Below, one piece after another: positions 8,377 to 19,318 of a stretch of 64,000 bases of DNA. Within the stretch, counting starts at the first letter, position 1, and each line of letters begins with the position of its first letter. Below the pieces are notes generated by a model. The model was not told where the DNA came from and did no database searches. It saw nothing but the letters and a program-made list of their open reading frames with translations. The translations under genes were made by a program, and so were the position numbers. Origin of the DNA: VRUG01 sp965372745 (GTDB lineage: Bacteria > Planctomycetota > Phycisphaerae > Sedimentisphaerales > Anaerobacaceae); NCBI GenBank assembly GCA_965372745.1, contig CBDVDM010000008.1, positions 1-64,000 on the forward strand, given 5' to 3'.

Positions 8377-11300
8377 CTAACTGTAGTAATGTTGAATTGG
8401 CTTTACACTTAGTTTTCTTTCTTTCATCGCTGAGATGGCTTTTACCACCGCTGCGGCACCTCTTATTGTTGTTACATACGGAATTTGTTTATCAAGAGCA
8501 GTCCTTCTTATTGAGAAAGAATCCTTGATTGATTGAGCGCCTATTGTGGTGTTTATGATAAGGTCAACTTTGCCATTTATTATCCAGTCGACTATATTTG
8601 GTCTGCCTTCGGCCATCTTTAGTACAAACTCAGATGGTACGTTGTTATTAATAAACTCGATACATGTGCCTTTCGTTGCGATAATTTTAAAGCCCATTTG
8701 CTGTAATTGGGCCGCAAGCTCGACAGCCTTTTTCTTATCACTGTCCTTGACACTAAAAAGTACGCTGCCGGTTGTCGGTAAGCTGTTTCCCGCTGCCATT
8801 TGGGATTTTGCGAAAGCCATTCCGAAATCATCTGATAAACCCATAACTTCGCCGGTAGAGAGCATTTCCGGCCCAAGCAATGTATCTATGCCGGGGAATT
8901 TTAAGAATGGGAATACCGCTTCTTTCACTGAGAAATGCTTCGGCTGTATTTCCCTGGTAAAGTTCAACTCATCCAAAGTCATTCCCGTTATCACCTTTGT
9001 TGCAAGCTTGGCTAAGGGAACACCAATCGATTTGCTAACGAAGGGAATAGTTCGTGATGCACGCGGGTTGACTTCGAGTATATAAATTTCATTATCTTTA
9101 ACAGCAAACTGGATGTTCATCAGGCCTTTAACTTTTAATTCAATTGCTAAAAGTTTTGTTTGCCGCTTGATCTCCTCAAGGACTTTTTTGCTTATTGAAA
9201 CCGGAGGCAGCGAACAGGCACTATCACCGGAATGGACACCAGCTTCTTCAATATGTTCCATAATCCCGGCAACCACTACTTGCTTACCATCACTTATAGC
9301 ATCGACATCCAGCTCTGTCGCATCGTCGAGAAATTTGTCTATCAAAATCGGATGCTTGCCTGAAGCTTCAATTGCATTTTCAACGCAGGCTCGAAGCGAT
9401 TTTTCATCGTGAACAATCACCATTGCTCTACCGCCCAATACAAAAGAAGGCCTGATTAGTAAGGGGAACCCAAGTTTTTTCGCAATTTTCAAGGCTTCTT
9501 CGTATGTTGTGGCAGTTCCGCTGTATGGTTGACGAAGTTGTAATTTTTTGACCAGCTTATTGAATAGCTTGCGGTTCTCAGCTTGGGCGATACTGTCAGG
9601 CGAGGTGCCGATTATCTTTACTCCGGCTTTTTCCAAAGGAACAGCTAACTTCAAAGGTGTCTGCCCGCCGAATTGAACAATAACACCATCGGGCTTTTCC
9701 TTTTCAATGATGTTCATTACATCTTCAAACGTCAACGGCTCAAAGTAAAGTCTGTCAGAGGTGTCATAGTCGGTGCTTACCGTTTCTGGATTGCAGTTTA
9801 CCATTATTGACTCGATGCCTATTTCCTTTAGAGCGAAGGCTGCGTGGACACAGCAATAATCGAATTCGATTCCCTGGCCTATGCGATTGGGGCCTCCACC
9901 GAGGATAATAACTTTCTTACTATTGGTTGGGTTTGCTTCACATTCGCTTTCAAAAGTTGAGTAAAGATACGGAGTGTGGGCTTCAAATTCAGCTCCACAG
10001 GTATCAACTGTTTTGTAGACAGCGTTTACTTCCATCTGTTGGCGATGTTTTCTAAAATTTTCTTCTGAGATATTAAATAGAGATGCTATGTATTTGTCGC
10101 TGAAACCATGCTCTTTGGCCTTACGTATTAGACTTGGCCCAAGTTTATTAAAAGTAGTCGACTTGATTTTTTTCTCGAGCTTGACAATATCATTGATATT
10201 ATTGAGAAACCAGGGGTCGATTTTTGTTAGTTGGAAAATTTCATCGGTTGAAAGTTTCCTTCTAAAAGCTTCAGCAACATACCAGATTTTGTCCCAGCAG
10301 TTGGTTTGCAGTTTCCTTTTCAACTGAGCCAGGGTAAGCTCGTCGTTAGTATGCTTTTTGTCGAGCGAATAACGGTCTATTTCCAGCGACCTTATAGCTT
10401 TCTGGAAGGCTTCTTTGAAGGTTCTTCCGATGGCCATAGCTTCGCCGACGGATTTCATCTGGACAGTAAGTTCGGGGCTGGTTTCAGGAAATTTTTCAAA
10501 TGTAAACCGCGGCCATTTAACAACACAGTAATCAATAGTAGGTTCAAAACAGGCAGGTGTTTTCTTTGTAATATCGTTGGGGATTTCATCCAAAGTATAG
10601 CCAACAGCTAACAACGAAGCTATTTTGGCAATAGGAAACCCCGTGGCCTTGGATGCGAGAGCAGAGCTTCGCGAAACACGGGGGTTCATTTCGATTACAT
10701 ATAGTTTGCCATTTTCGGGATTAACCGCAAATTGTATATTTGAACCGCCTGTTTCAACGCCGATAGCGCGAATAATCTTTAGTGAGGCATCGCGCATAAT
10801 TTGATATTCCTTGTCGGTCAGCGTTTGGGCCGGGGCCACTGTGATGCTGTCGCCGGTGTGGATACCCATAGGGTCGAGATTTTCTATCGAGCAGACGATG
10901 ACAACGTTGTCCTTCCTATCCCGCATTACCTCAAGCTCGTATTCCTTCCAGCCGACCAAGGATTCTTCAACAAGAACCTGGTTCTTGGGACTCAGATTCA
11001 GCCCCCAGTGAATGAACTCAGTGTATTCATCCATATTATAAGCAACATTCCCGCCCATACCTCCTAACGTATATGAAGGACGAATAATAACAGGGAATCC
11101 TATCTTCTTGATAACCCTTTGTGCCTCCTTCAAGGAATGAACATAACCGCTTTGGGGAACTTCCAGGCCAATCTCCTCGATGATTTTCTTGAACTTATCT
11201 CTTTCTTCCGCCCGCTTGATTGCTTTGAGATTTGCCCCGAGCAGTTTAACATTGTATTTTTTCAGCACACCCGATTCCGCTAAAGCAACTGCAGCATTGA

Positions 11301-11586
11301 GACCTGTCTGGCCTCCTAATGTTGGCAGTAAACTATCTGGTTTTTCTTTACGTATTATCTTCTCGACGATTTCCGGCGTGATAGGCTCAATATATGTCCT
11401 ATCCGCCATTTCCGGGTCTGTCATTATTGTAGCCGGATTACTGTTGACTAAAACTACCTTGTAGCCTTCCTGCCGGAGCACTTTACACGCCTGAGCACCG
11501 GAATAATCGAATTCACAACCCTGGCCTATGACGATAGGGCCGGAGCCTATAATTAATATCTTCTTGATGTCTTTACGTTTCGGCAT
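8377..11586 (-). CDS. carB: Carbamoyl-phosphate synthase large subunit
   Basis: This 1069-residue synthetase makes carbamoyl phosphate from ammonia, bicarbonate and two ATP. Two homologous halves are evident. Each has the IxGxGPxxIGQGxEFDY loop (near residues 11-26 and again near 560) and an ATP-grasp domain with PSYxLGG or PSFVLGG. An allosteric MGS-like domain is C-terminal (about 940-1069, KIIATKGTCIEFINN). Length and motifs are standard. It lies between nadE (45-bp gap) and carA (14-bp gap). Confidence 0.97.
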   Translation of the reverse strand: MPKRKDIKKILIIGSGPIVIGQGCEFDYSGAQACKVLRQEGYKVVLVNSNPATIMTDPEMADRTYIEPITPEIVEKIIRKEKPDSLLPTLGGQTGLNAAVALAESGVLKKYNVKLLGANLKAIKRAEERDKFKKIIEEIGLEVPQSGYVHSLKEAQRVIKKIGFPVIIRPSYTLGGMGGNVAYNMDEYTEFIHWGLNLSPKNQVLVEESLVGWKEYELEVMRDRKDNVVIVCSIENLDPMGIHTGDSITVAPAQTLTDKEYQIMRDASLKIIRAIGVETGGSNIQFAVNPENGKLYVIEMNPRVSRSSALASKATGFPIAKIASLLAVGYTLDEIPNDITKKTPACFEPTIDYCVVKWPRFTFEKFPETSPELTVQMKSVGEAMAIGRTFKEAFQKAIRSLEIDRYSLDKKHTNDELTLAQLKRKLQTNCWDKIWYVAEAFRRKLSTDEIFQLTKIDPWFLNNINDIVKLEKKIKSTTFNKLGPSLIRKAKEHGFSDKYIASLFNISEENFRKHRQQMEVNAVYKTVDTCGAEFEAHTPYLYSTFESECEANPTNSKKVIILGGGPNRIGQGIEFDYCCVHAAFALKEIGIESIMVNCNPETVSTDYDTSDRLYFEPLTFEDVMNIIEKEKPDGVIVQFGGQTPLKLAVPLEKAGVKIIGTSPDSIAQAENRKLFNKLVKKLQLRQPYSGTATTYEEALKIAKKLGFPLLIRPSFVLGGRAMVIVHDEKSLRACVENAIEASGKHPILIDKFLDDATELDVDAISDGKQVVVAGIMEHIEEAGVHSGDSACSLPPVSISKKVLEEIKRQTKLLAIELKVKGLMNIQFAVKDNEIYILEVNPRASRTIPFVSKSIGVPLAKLATKVITGMTLDELNFTREIQPKHFSVKEAVFPFLKFPGIDTLLGPEMLSTGEVMGLSDDFGMAFAKSQMAAGNSLPTTGSVLFSVKDSDKKKAVELAAQLQQMGFKIIATKGTCIEFINNNVPSEFVLKMAEGRPNIVDWIINGKVDLIINTTIGAQSIKDSFSIRRTALDKQIPYVTTIRGAAAVVKAISAMKERKLSVKPIQHYYS

Positions 11587-11631
11587 CGTTTTCTTTCTCG
11601 ATTGTTTTAAATCATTGACCTTGGTATGGTC

Positions 11632-13296
11632 TTATTTACCATTAAATCCCTTAGAAGTATAAAGGTTTGTTATTGGCATTCGCCTGTCTTTACCAAATGC
11701 TTTCGGAGTGATTTTAATCCCAGGCGGTGATTGCCTTCTTTTATATTCACTTCGATCGACCATATTAACTACCTGATTAACAACGTCTTTTGGCAAACCT
11801 TCTTCAATCAGCTCAGAAGTTGATTTGTCTTCTTCTACATAACCTTTAAGTATTTGATCAAGCCGGTCATACTGTGGCAACGAGTCGATATCTTTCTGAT
11901 TTTCTCTAAGTTCAGCACTTGGTGGTCGGTTTATCACAGTAACGGGAATAACTTCATGGTGGTGAATCCTGTTTACATATTCAGCTAATTGATATACCAT
12001 TGTTTTGGGAACATCCTTCAAGACTGCAAAACCACCGGCGGTGTCGCCATAGAGGGTGGAATATCCAACTGCAGTTTCGCTTTTGTTGCTCGTAGTCAAG
12101 ACAAGAAAACCGTACTGATTGCTCAAAGACATAAGTATGCATCCACGAATCCTCGCCTGAAGATTTTCATAAGCCAGACTATCAGTAGTCCATTTATCAA
12201 ATTTACCAAACAAACTATTGAACTTATCAAGCACCGTTTCGATAGGAACGCTATAGAACTCAATATCCAGATTATCTGCCAGCATTTGTGCATCTTTTAT
12301 TGTCTCAGTGCTATTGAACTTCGAAGGCATGGTTATCCCAACAACATTTTTTGCACCTAAAGCATCTACAGCGATAGCAGCAGTCAGAGATGAATCTATA
12401 CCGCCGCTTAGGCCGATTACAACCTTGGAAAAATTGTTCTTCCGTACATAATCTTTCGTTCCAAGTATAAGTGAGTTATAGATATCAGTAATTGAATCAA
12501 TTGGTGTAGGAAAAGTGCAGGCCTCATAGTTTTTGAGACCTTTGACTTTAATCCCATCGCTGCTATTGGCCGCTGAAAAATCTGCCATTAGCATATCTTC
12601 TTCAAACGCCTTTGCCTGACAAACAATCTGCCCGGAAGAATCAACAAACATACTCCGGCCATCAAAAACCAGCTCATCCTGGCCGCCAACAAGATTGCAA
12701 TATGCAACAGCACAATTAAAATGTTTTGCACACTCGCTAAGAATTTGCTGTCGCTGTTCGATTTTACCTGTGTGAAAAGGAGATGCTGAGATATTTATGA
12801 TTATGTTTATTGGCTGCGTTTTCTCAAATAAACTATCCATCCATTTGAGCCACCATATATCCTCACAAATTGTAAATCCAAAAATCAGACCATCTATGTT
12901 CATACACAGTGCTTCGGTGCCGGGCCGAAAATAACGTTTTTCATCGAAAACACCGCAATTAGGCAGGATATTTTTGTGGTAGATTTTTTTGACCTGACCT
13001 TCTTGCAGCACTGCAAGTGAATTGTAAAAATCTTTTTCGTTAGCCTCTGCAAAACCAGTGATGATGGTAATACCGGGACAATTCTTTGCCAGATGCTCAA
13101 CAGCTAATCGATTATCTTTTAGAAATTGCTCTTTAAGCAGCAAGTCTTCAGGAGGATATCCGCACACGCTCATCTCAGGAAATACAACAATATCTGCACC
13201 AAGTTCAAAAGCCTTGATACTCAAATCCTGCATTCTGTTGACATTACCCTTAATGTCACCAACTGAAGCATTAAATTGTGCCAATGCTATTCTCAA
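11632..13296 (-). CDS. nadE: Glutamine-dependent NAD+ synthetase
   Basis: NadE converts deamido-NAD+ to NAD+ using ATP and glutamine. It has 554 residues in two domains. The N-terminal nitrilase-type glutaminase has its catalytic Glu in VVFPEMSVCGYPPEDLL, a Lys in KIYHKNILPN and the Cys in FTICEDIWW. The C-terminal synthetase domain has the PP-loop GLSGGIDSSLTAA and the conserved TTSNKSE. This is the two-domain, glutamine-using type rather than the short ammonia-dependent one, which fits its place 12 bp after gltD among glutamine-using enzymes. Confidence 0.96.
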   Translation of the reverse strand: MRIALAQFNASVGDIKGNVNRMQDLSIKAFELGADIVVFPEMSVCGYPPEDLLLKEQFLKDNRLAVEHLAKNCPGITIITGFAEANEKDFYNSLAVLQEGQVKKIYHKNILPNCGVFDEKRYFRPGTEALCMNIDGLIFGFTICEDIWWLKWMDSLFEKTQPINIIINISASPFHTGKIEQRQQILSECAKHFNCAVAYCNLVGGQDELVFDGRSMFVDSSGQIVCQAKAFEEDMLMADFSAANSSDGIKVKGLKNYEACTFPTPIDSITDIYNSLILGTKDYVRKNNFSKVVIGLSGGIDSSLTAAIAVDALGAKNVVGITMPSKFNSTETIKDAQMLADNLDIEFYSVPIETVLDKFNSLFGKFDKWTTDSLAYENLQARIRGCILMSLSNQYGFLVLTTSNKSETAVGYSTLYGDTAGGFAVLKDVPKTMVYQLAEYVNRIHHHEVIPVTVINRPPSAELRENQKDIDSLPQYDRLDQILKGYVEEDKSTSELIEEGLPKDVVNQVVNMVDRSEYKRRQSPPGIKITPKAFGKDRRMPITNLYTSKGFNGK

Positions 13297-13308
13297 ATTA
13301 GTTTCCTC

Positions 13309-14733
13309 TTAACCTTGCTCCTTTAACCAATTGTCAATAGCCACAGCGGCCTGGCGTCCGCTGTCAATCGCTCGAACAACTAATGAGGCCCCGCTAATTG
13401 TATCTCCGGCGGAAAATACCGCAGGCTGACTTGTCTGATAATTATCCACCGCAACATTGCCTGACTCATCGAGTTTTAAGTTGAATTCTTTTACAAGACC
13501 GCTATGTGATACATGAAGAAATCCTGTTGCCAGCAGTACTATATCAGCATCAAGAGTAAAATCCGTGTCAGAAAGTTCTTTAAACTTCCATGTACCATTT
13601 TTCTGGAACCATTCAACCTTACAGCATTGCAATTGAGTAACCCTGGTTTCTACACCTGAAAATTTCCTGGTCATTACAGACCATTGCCGATTACAGCCTT
13701 CTTCCTGAGAGGAAGATGTTCTCATAATTCGCGGCCACATAGGCCAGGGTGTATCAGGTGGCCGAGTTTCCGGTGACTTGGGCAGAATTTCAAGTTGGTG
13801 AATCTCTTTAACTCCCTGTCTTCGAGCCGTCCCGGCGCAGTCACTTCCTGTATCACCGCCGCCTATTACGACTACAACTTTGTTCTTTGTTGTGATAATT
13901 GCCGATTCATCTACAGGCTCGTTGTTGCAAAGTTTGTTTTGTGCTTTCAGATAATCCATAGCAAACAGAATGTTCTCGTAACCTCTGCCGACTATGTTGA
14001 GGTCCCTGGGCTGACCTGCACCCATTGTCAGGCAGATACAATCAAACATTTTTCTCAGATACCTTGCGGAAATATCCTCTCCGACATTTACGCCTGTTTG
14101 AAATTCAACGCCTTCGGCTGTTAGCTGCTTTAATCTGCGGTCTATAATACTTTTGGCAAGCTTAAAATCCGGAATACCATGTCGCAGCAGGCCTCCAATT
14201 CGCTCATCTTTTTCAAAGACAACCACACTATGCCCAGCTCGTGCCAATTGTTGAGCAGCAGCCAAACCAGCAGGACCGGAGCCAATCACCGCAACTTTTT
14301 TTCCACTTTTTTGCTTAGCTGGCAATGGTTTAATCCACCCTTCTTTGAAGCCGCGTTCAACAATCTGAAACTCAATGTGTCTAATCAACACCGGTTCATC
14401 GTTAATGGAAAGTGTGCATGCTGTTTCACAAGGGGCGGGACAAACTCGGCCTGTGATTTCAGGGAAATTATTAGTCGAATGAAGCAGTTCGCAGGCCTGC
14501 TGCCACTTGCCTTTATACACCAGTTCATTAAGGTCGGGAATGTAGTTCTTCAACGGGCATCCAGTACCGTGACAAAACGGTATTCCACAGTCCATACACC
14601 TTGCTGTCTGCTGAAGAATCTGCTGGGGTGTAAGCGGCAGGTCAAGTTCGGCAAAATCATGTATTCTTTGTTCAACTGGCCGATGCCCGACTTCCTGACG
14701 TTTGTATTTTAGAAAGCCCTTCACTTCGTTCAT
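13309..14733 (-). CDS. gltD: Glutamate synthase small subunit (NADPH-GOGAT beta chain)
   Basis: GltD oxidises NAD(P)H and passes electrons to GltB. In its 474 residues the N-terminal cysteine-rich region (CMDCGIPFCHGTGCPLKN, then CPAPCETAC) binds 4Fe-4S clusters. A FAD Rossmann motif (VIGSGPAGLAAAQQLARAG) and an NAD(P)H motif (VVVIGGGDTGSDCAGTA) follow. Its start overlaps the gltB stop by 4 bp (ATGA), so the two subunits are translationally coupled. Confidence 0.97.
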   Translation of the reverse strand: MNEVKGFLKYKRQEVGHRPVEQRIHDFAELDLPLTPQQILQQTARCMDCGIPFCHGTGCPLKNYIPDLNELVYKGKWQQACELLHSTNNFPEITGRVCPAPCETACTLSINDEPVLIRHIEFQIVERGFKEGWIKPLPAKQKSGKKVAVIGSGPAGLAAAQQLARAGHSVVVFEKDERIGGLLRHGIPDFKLAKSIIDRRLKQLTAEGVEFQTGVNVGEDISARYLRKMFDCICLTMGAGQPRDLNIVGRGYENILFAMDYLKAQNKLCNNEPVDESAIITTKNKVVVVIGGGDTGSDCAGTARRQGVKEIHQLEILPKSPETRPPDTPWPMWPRIMRTSSSQEEGCNRQWSVMTRKFSGVETRVTQLQCCKVEWFQKNGTWKFKELSDTDFTLDADIVLLATGFLHVSHSGLVKEFNLKLDESGNVAVDNYQTSQPAVFSAGDTISGASLVVRAIDSGRQAAVAIDNWLKEQG

Positions 14734-17700
14734 TGAAACACCTCTTCAGTTGCCGGTATTGTTTCAGTATCTCGCTGCTGGGCGGCACGCATCTTTTCCA
14801 GTGCTTTGCGGTAATCTATCGGGACAACCTTTACAAATTTTCCTACCATGTCAGGCCATGCGTCCAATATGTATTGAGCACGTGCGCTGTCAGTCCATTT
14901 TAGATGCTGCTTAATCAAATCGTGCAGCAGTTTTTTGTCCTTTTCTTTCCAGACGCTTTCCAACTCGACCATATCAAGGTTACACATCGTATCAAACAAC
15001 TGTGCCTCATCGAGCACGTAAGCAACCCCGCCACTCATACCTGCTGCAAAATTGCATCCGGTTTTTCCAAGTACAACGACCAACCCGCCCGTCATATACT
15101 CACAACAATGGTCACCAACTCCTTCGACAACAGCGGTTACCCCGCTATTTCTCACACAGAATCTTTCACCAGCCATCCCATTTACAAAAACTTCACCTGA
15201 GGTGGCACCGTAAAGTACAGTATTACCTATAATGATATTTTCATGGCTGATAAACGGTGAATCTTCTGGTGTTTTGACAATAATTCTTCCGCCGGAAAGG
15301 CTTTTGCCGAGATAGTCATTACTTTCTCCGACCAGCTTTAGGGTTACACCTGGTGCCAGGAATGCACCGAAGCTTTGCCCCGCAGAACCATGCAGGACAA
15401 TTTGCAGCGTGCCATCGGGCAGGCCTTTTTCGCCATATTTTTTAATAATTCGATTACTCAAAATTGCCCCGACAGTCCGGTTTGTATTTCGAACCGGCAT
15501 CTCTATAATAGTTTGCTTCTGCTGCTCAATTGCAGGCTTGGCTTTATCCAATATCTGCCAATCGAGGTGGTCGCCAAGCTTGTCGGCTTGTAAATTAGTG
15601 TATCTTTTCCCATTTCCATCAGAGACATCGGACTGATGGAAGATGGCAGAAAAATCCAATCCCTTTGTTTTCCAATGGTCAATCGCCTTGCTGGTTTGGA
15701 GTTTGTCTACTCTGCCAATCATATCCTCAAACTTTCTAAATCCGAGCTGTGCCATAATCTGGCGTATTTCCTCGGCAACAAAATACATGAATCTCTCAAT
15801 GTATTCCGGCTTTCCTGCAAAACGTTCCCGCAGTTCCGGATCCTGGGTGCCAATTCCGAAAGGACAGGCTCCTTCGTGACATTTTCGCAGCAATGTACAG
15901 CCAAGTGTTACCAATGCAGCAGTACCGAAACCAAATTGTTCGGCTCCCAATAAGGCTGCTATAACAACATCTCTGCCGGTCTTGAGTTGGCCGTCAGTCT
16001 GAACTCGGATTCGATCTCGCAGGTTGTTCATTACCAGAACCTGCTGAGTTTCAGCTAGTCCCAACTCCCATGGACAGCCGGTATGTTTGATTGAAGAAAG
16101 CGGGCTTGCACCGGTTCCGCCATCGTGGCCGCTAATAAGCACTTCATCTGCGTTTCCTTTGGCAACACCAGCAGCAATTGTGCCGACTCCAACCTCAGCA
16201 ACGAGCTTGACCGAAACTTTCACCCCCGGATTACTGCACTTGAGGTCATATATCAACTGTGCCAGGTCTTCAATCGAGTATATATCGTGATGAGGCGGAG
16301 GTGAAATAAGAGTAACACCCGGTGTTGAAAATCTCATTTTTGCGATTTCTTCAGTTACTTTGTGTCCGGGTAATTGGCCGCCTTCACCTGGCTTTGCACC
16401 CTGTGCTATTTTTATCTGGAGTTCTTTTGCGTGAGCCAGATAATTAATTGTTACACCAAACCTTCCGCTGGCGACCTGTTTAATGGCACAATTTTTTGAA
16501 TCGCCGTTAGTTTCTGGTATGTAGCGAGAGGACTCTTCGCCTCCTTCGCCGGTATTACTCATTGCTCCTATACGATTCATAGCAACAGCCAGGCACTCAT
16601 GTGCTTCTTTGCTGATTGAACCGTGGCTCATTGCCCCGGTGCAAAATCTCTTAACTATTTCGCTGGCAGGTTCCACCTGTTCAATCGGTATTGGATAACC
16701 ATCAACAAATTCAAAAAGTCCGCGTAAAGTGTACAGCTTTCGAGCCTGCTGATTTACCGCCTTGGCGTAATCATCATAAGCCTGACTGTCTGCGTATTTG
16801 ACCGCATGTTGCAGCCGTGCTATTGTTGTCGGGTTCCAGAGGTGCTGCTCGCCATTATCTCTGAAATGATATTCACCACCAAAATCTAACCCAAGCACCC
16901 CTGAGGGGCGCTGCTCGAAAGCGGTTTTATGACGAAAAACGGCTTCTTGTGCTATTTCTGTCAGACCAATCCCGCCAATCCGCGAACTTGTACCAGTAAA
17001 GTACTCATCCACCAGAGAACGATTTAGGCCGATAGCTTCAAACAATTGAGCGCCACTGTAACTGCGTAGGGTTGAAATTCCCATTTTGCTCATTGTTTTT
17101 AAAATACCTTTTTTAATCGCGGCAATATAGTTGTCCGCTATCTGGGATGATTCGATGTTTGCAGCAAACTCACCCTCTTGTTGGAGATAGTCGAGTGTTT
17201 CAAATGCCAGATAGGGATTTATCGCATTAGCACCAAAGCCGCACAAAAGGCAAAAATGCATTACTTCTCGCGGCTCACCACTTTCAACAATCAAGCCTGC
17301 TTCGCCGCGAAGACCGCGATTAAGCAGCCCATGATGGACAGCAGATGTTGCCAGAAGTGATGGAATCGGAGCCTTCGTCTGTGAAGCCTGACGGTCACTG
17401 ATTATTATCAGCGAGGCACCATCTTTGATAGCCTGCTGGGCAGAATCAACCAACTCGCCGAGAGCCTGTTTCAAACCGGCAGCAACATCAGGAACATTAA
17501 TATCGAATACCGACGAGATGCCGACCGTTTTAAGGTCTTCCCTTTTTGCGGTACGCAAGCGGTCAACATCTTCATTGGTCAGGATCGGGTGCGGTAGTTT
17601 GAGCTGTCGGCAGTGCTCAGGCGTTTCCTCGAGGATGTTTGGTTTTTTGCCCACAAAATTCATCAGGCTCATAACCAATCCCTCACGCAAAGGGTCTATC

Positions 17701-19283
17701 GCAGGATTTGTCACCTGGGCAAAGAGTTGTTTGAAATAGTTAAACAGCAGTTTAGGATTATCAGAAAGCACCGCTAAAGGTGTATCGTTACCCATAGAGC
17801 CGACCGGTTCCTGGGCGTTTAAGGCCATCGGCAGCAAAATCATTTTTAACTCTTCACGGGTATAGCCGAACAATCGCAGCCTCTGAGCTAACGTATCTGG
17901 GTCAGTGTGCAGGAGTTTTGGTACATCAAACAGACCGCGTAGCTCGATTTTATTTTGGTCCAGCCACCTGCGATAAGGTTTCTGGCGGGCAATTTTGCTT
18001 TTTGTCTCATTGTCAGAAATTATCCTACCCTCAACCGTATCAACAAGAAACATATGGCCAGGTTGCAGACGTCCTTTTCTTTGGATTTTTCCCTGCGGGA
18101 ATTGTACAACACCGGCTTCACTGGACATAACAACCAAACCATCAGTTGTTACCAGCCAGCGACAGGGTCTTAGGCCATTGCGGTCGAGTGTTCCGCCAAC
18201 GATACGACCATCGGTAAACACCATAGCGGCGGGACCATCCCACGGCTCCATTATAGAAGCATGATACTCATAAAATGCGCGTTTATCTGTGCTGATATGA
18301 TAACTTGAACCAAACGCCTCCGGAATCATCATCATTATCGAATGAGGCATACTTCGGCTGGAACGAACCAGCAGTTCAAGTACATTGTCAAAACAAGCAG
18401 AGTCGCTCGCCTCGGGAGTCGAAATCGGAAACACATCACCAATATTGTCACCGAAAGCCCGGCTGGACATCTTCGTCTGACGAGCCTGCATCCAGTTGCG
18501 ATTACCACTTAATGTATTTATTTCTCCGTTATGAGCTACGCACCGCAGAGGCTGGGCAAGCTGCCAGCTTGGGAATGTGTTAGTGCTGTAGCGCTGATGA
18601 ACAATGGCAAGAGCAGAATTGAGACGTTCATCCGCAAGGTCTGGATAATAGGCAAACAGCTGCCAGGCCATAAACATGCCTTTGTAACAAATAGTTCTGC
18701 AGGAAAGCGAAGTCACATAAAAATCTTTTCCTTCCTGGCCAAATTGCTTCCTGACAAACTTTTCAGTTCGCTTGCGGGCTAAGTACAACTTTTGTTCCAA
18801 CAATTCGTCTTGCAGTTCCCCACCATCCACGAATATCTGTCTTATAGCCGGTTCAGCCTCAAGAGCAATTTTTCCTAAGCAATCATTTGAAGTTGGTACA
18901 TCTCGCCAACCCAGTAACTTTATACCGTAGTGATTAAGTGCTGATTCGAGGATGTCATCACATTTTTTGCGGAGCTTCTGGTCCTGCGAACCGAATACCA
19001 TGCCTACACCATATTTTAAAGCTGGCGGCAAAAAAAAACCTAATCTTTCGCACTCAGCTTTAAAAAACTCATGCGGAATCTGAAAGAGAATCCCGGCCCC
19101 GTCACCTGAAACTTCGTCAGCACCGGCTGCCCCACGATGATGTAGATTTAGCAGAATCTCTTTGCCGTACTCGATGATTGAATGGTTACGTTCCCCTGAA
19201 ATATTTACAACTGCACCAATACCACAGGCATCGTGCTCACGACGAACCTCATACAAGCCCTGATTTTCTAATCTCACGGACAT
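14730..19283 (-). CDS. gltB: Glutamate synthase large subunit (GOGAT alpha chain)
   Basis: GltB forms two glutamates from glutamine and 2-oxoglutarate. At 1517 residues it has the full bacterial layout. A class II glutaminase begins after a short propeptide (HDACGIGAVV, nucleophile Cys near residue 20). Then come a central domain, an FMN/2-oxoglutarate-binding barrel (KPGEGGQLPGHKV, ISGHDGGTGASP), a 3Fe-4S cysteine set (CTLLRKCHEGACPFG) and a C-terminal beta-helix with Gly-rich repeats. It starts 35 bp after glnN, so GS and GOGAT are likely one transcript from the sigma-54 promoter at 21553. Confidence 0.97.
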   Translation of the reverse strand: MSVRLENQGLYEVRREHDACGIGAVVNISGERNHSIIEYGKEILLNLHHRGAAGADEVSGDGAGILFQIPHEFFKAECERLGFFLPPALKYGVGMVFGSQDQKLRKKCDDILESALNHYGIKLLGWRDVPTSNDCLGKIALEAEPAIRQIFVDGGELQDELLEQKLYLARKRTEKFVRKQFGQEGKDFYVTSLSCRTICYKGMFMAWQLFAYYPDLADERLNSALAIVHQRYSTNTFPSWQLAQPLRCVAHNGEINTLSGNRNWMQARQTKMSSRAFGDNIGDVFPISTPEASDSACFDNVLELLVRSSRSMPHSIMMMIPEAFGSSYHISTDKRAFYEYHASIMEPWDGPAAMVFTDGRIVGGTLDRNGLRPCRWLVTTDGLVVMSSEAGVVQFPQGKIQRKGRLQPGHMFLVDTVEGRIISDNETKSKIARQKPYRRWLDQNKIELRGLFDVPKLLHTDPDTLAQRLRLFGYTREELKMILLPMALNAQEPVGSMGNDTPLAVLSDNPKLLFNYFKQLFAQVTNPAIDPLREGLVMSLMNFVGKKPNILEETPEHCRQLKLPHPILTNEDVDRLRTAKREDLKTVGISSVFDINVPDVAAGLKQALGELVDSAQQAIKDGASLIIISDRQASQTKAPIPSLLATSAVHHGLLNRGLRGEAGLIVESGEPREVMHFCLLCGFGANAINPYLAFETLDYLQQEGEFAANIESSQIADNYIAAIKKGILKTMSKMGISTLRSYSGAQLFEAIGLNRSLVDEYFTGTSSRIGGIGLTEIAQEAVFRHKTAFEQRPSGVLGLDFGGEYHFRDNGEQHLWNPTTIARLQHAVKYADSQAYDDYAKAVNQQARKLYTLRGLFEFVDGYPIPIEQVEPASEIVKRFCTGAMSHGSISKEAHECLAVAMNRIGAMSNTGEGGEESSRYIPETNGDSKNCAIKQVASGRFGVTINYLAHAKELQIKIAQGAKPGEGGQLPGHKVTEEIAKMRFSTPGVTLISPPPHHDIYSIEDLAQLIYDLKCSNPGVKVSVKLVAEVGVGTIAAGVAKGNADEVLISGHDGGTGASPLSSIKHTGCPWELGLAETQQVLVMNNLRDRIRVQTDGQLKTGRDVVIAALLGAEQFGFGTAALVTLGCTLLRKCHEGACPFGIGTQDPELRERFAGKPEYIERFMYFVAEEIRQIMAQLGFRKFEDMIGRVDKLQTSKAIDHWKTKGLDFSAIFHQSDVSDGNGKRYTNLQADKLGDHLDWQILDKAKPAIEQQKQTIIEMPVRNTNRTVGAILSNRIIKKYGEKGLPDGTLQIVLHGSAGQSFGAFLAPGVTLKLVGESNDYLGKSLSGGRIIVKTPEDSPFISHENIIIGNTVLYGATSGEVFVNGMAGERFCVRNSGVTAVVEGVGDHCCEYMTGGLVVVLGKTGCNFAAGMSGGVAYVLDEAQLFDTMCNLDMVELESVWKEKDKKLLHDLIKQHLKWTDSARAQYILDAWPDMVGKFVKVVPIDYRKALEKMRAAQQRDTETIPATEEVFQ

Positions 19284-19318
19284 CGTTTTCCCTGCTTGTT
19301 AGTATGTAGAAAATAGCC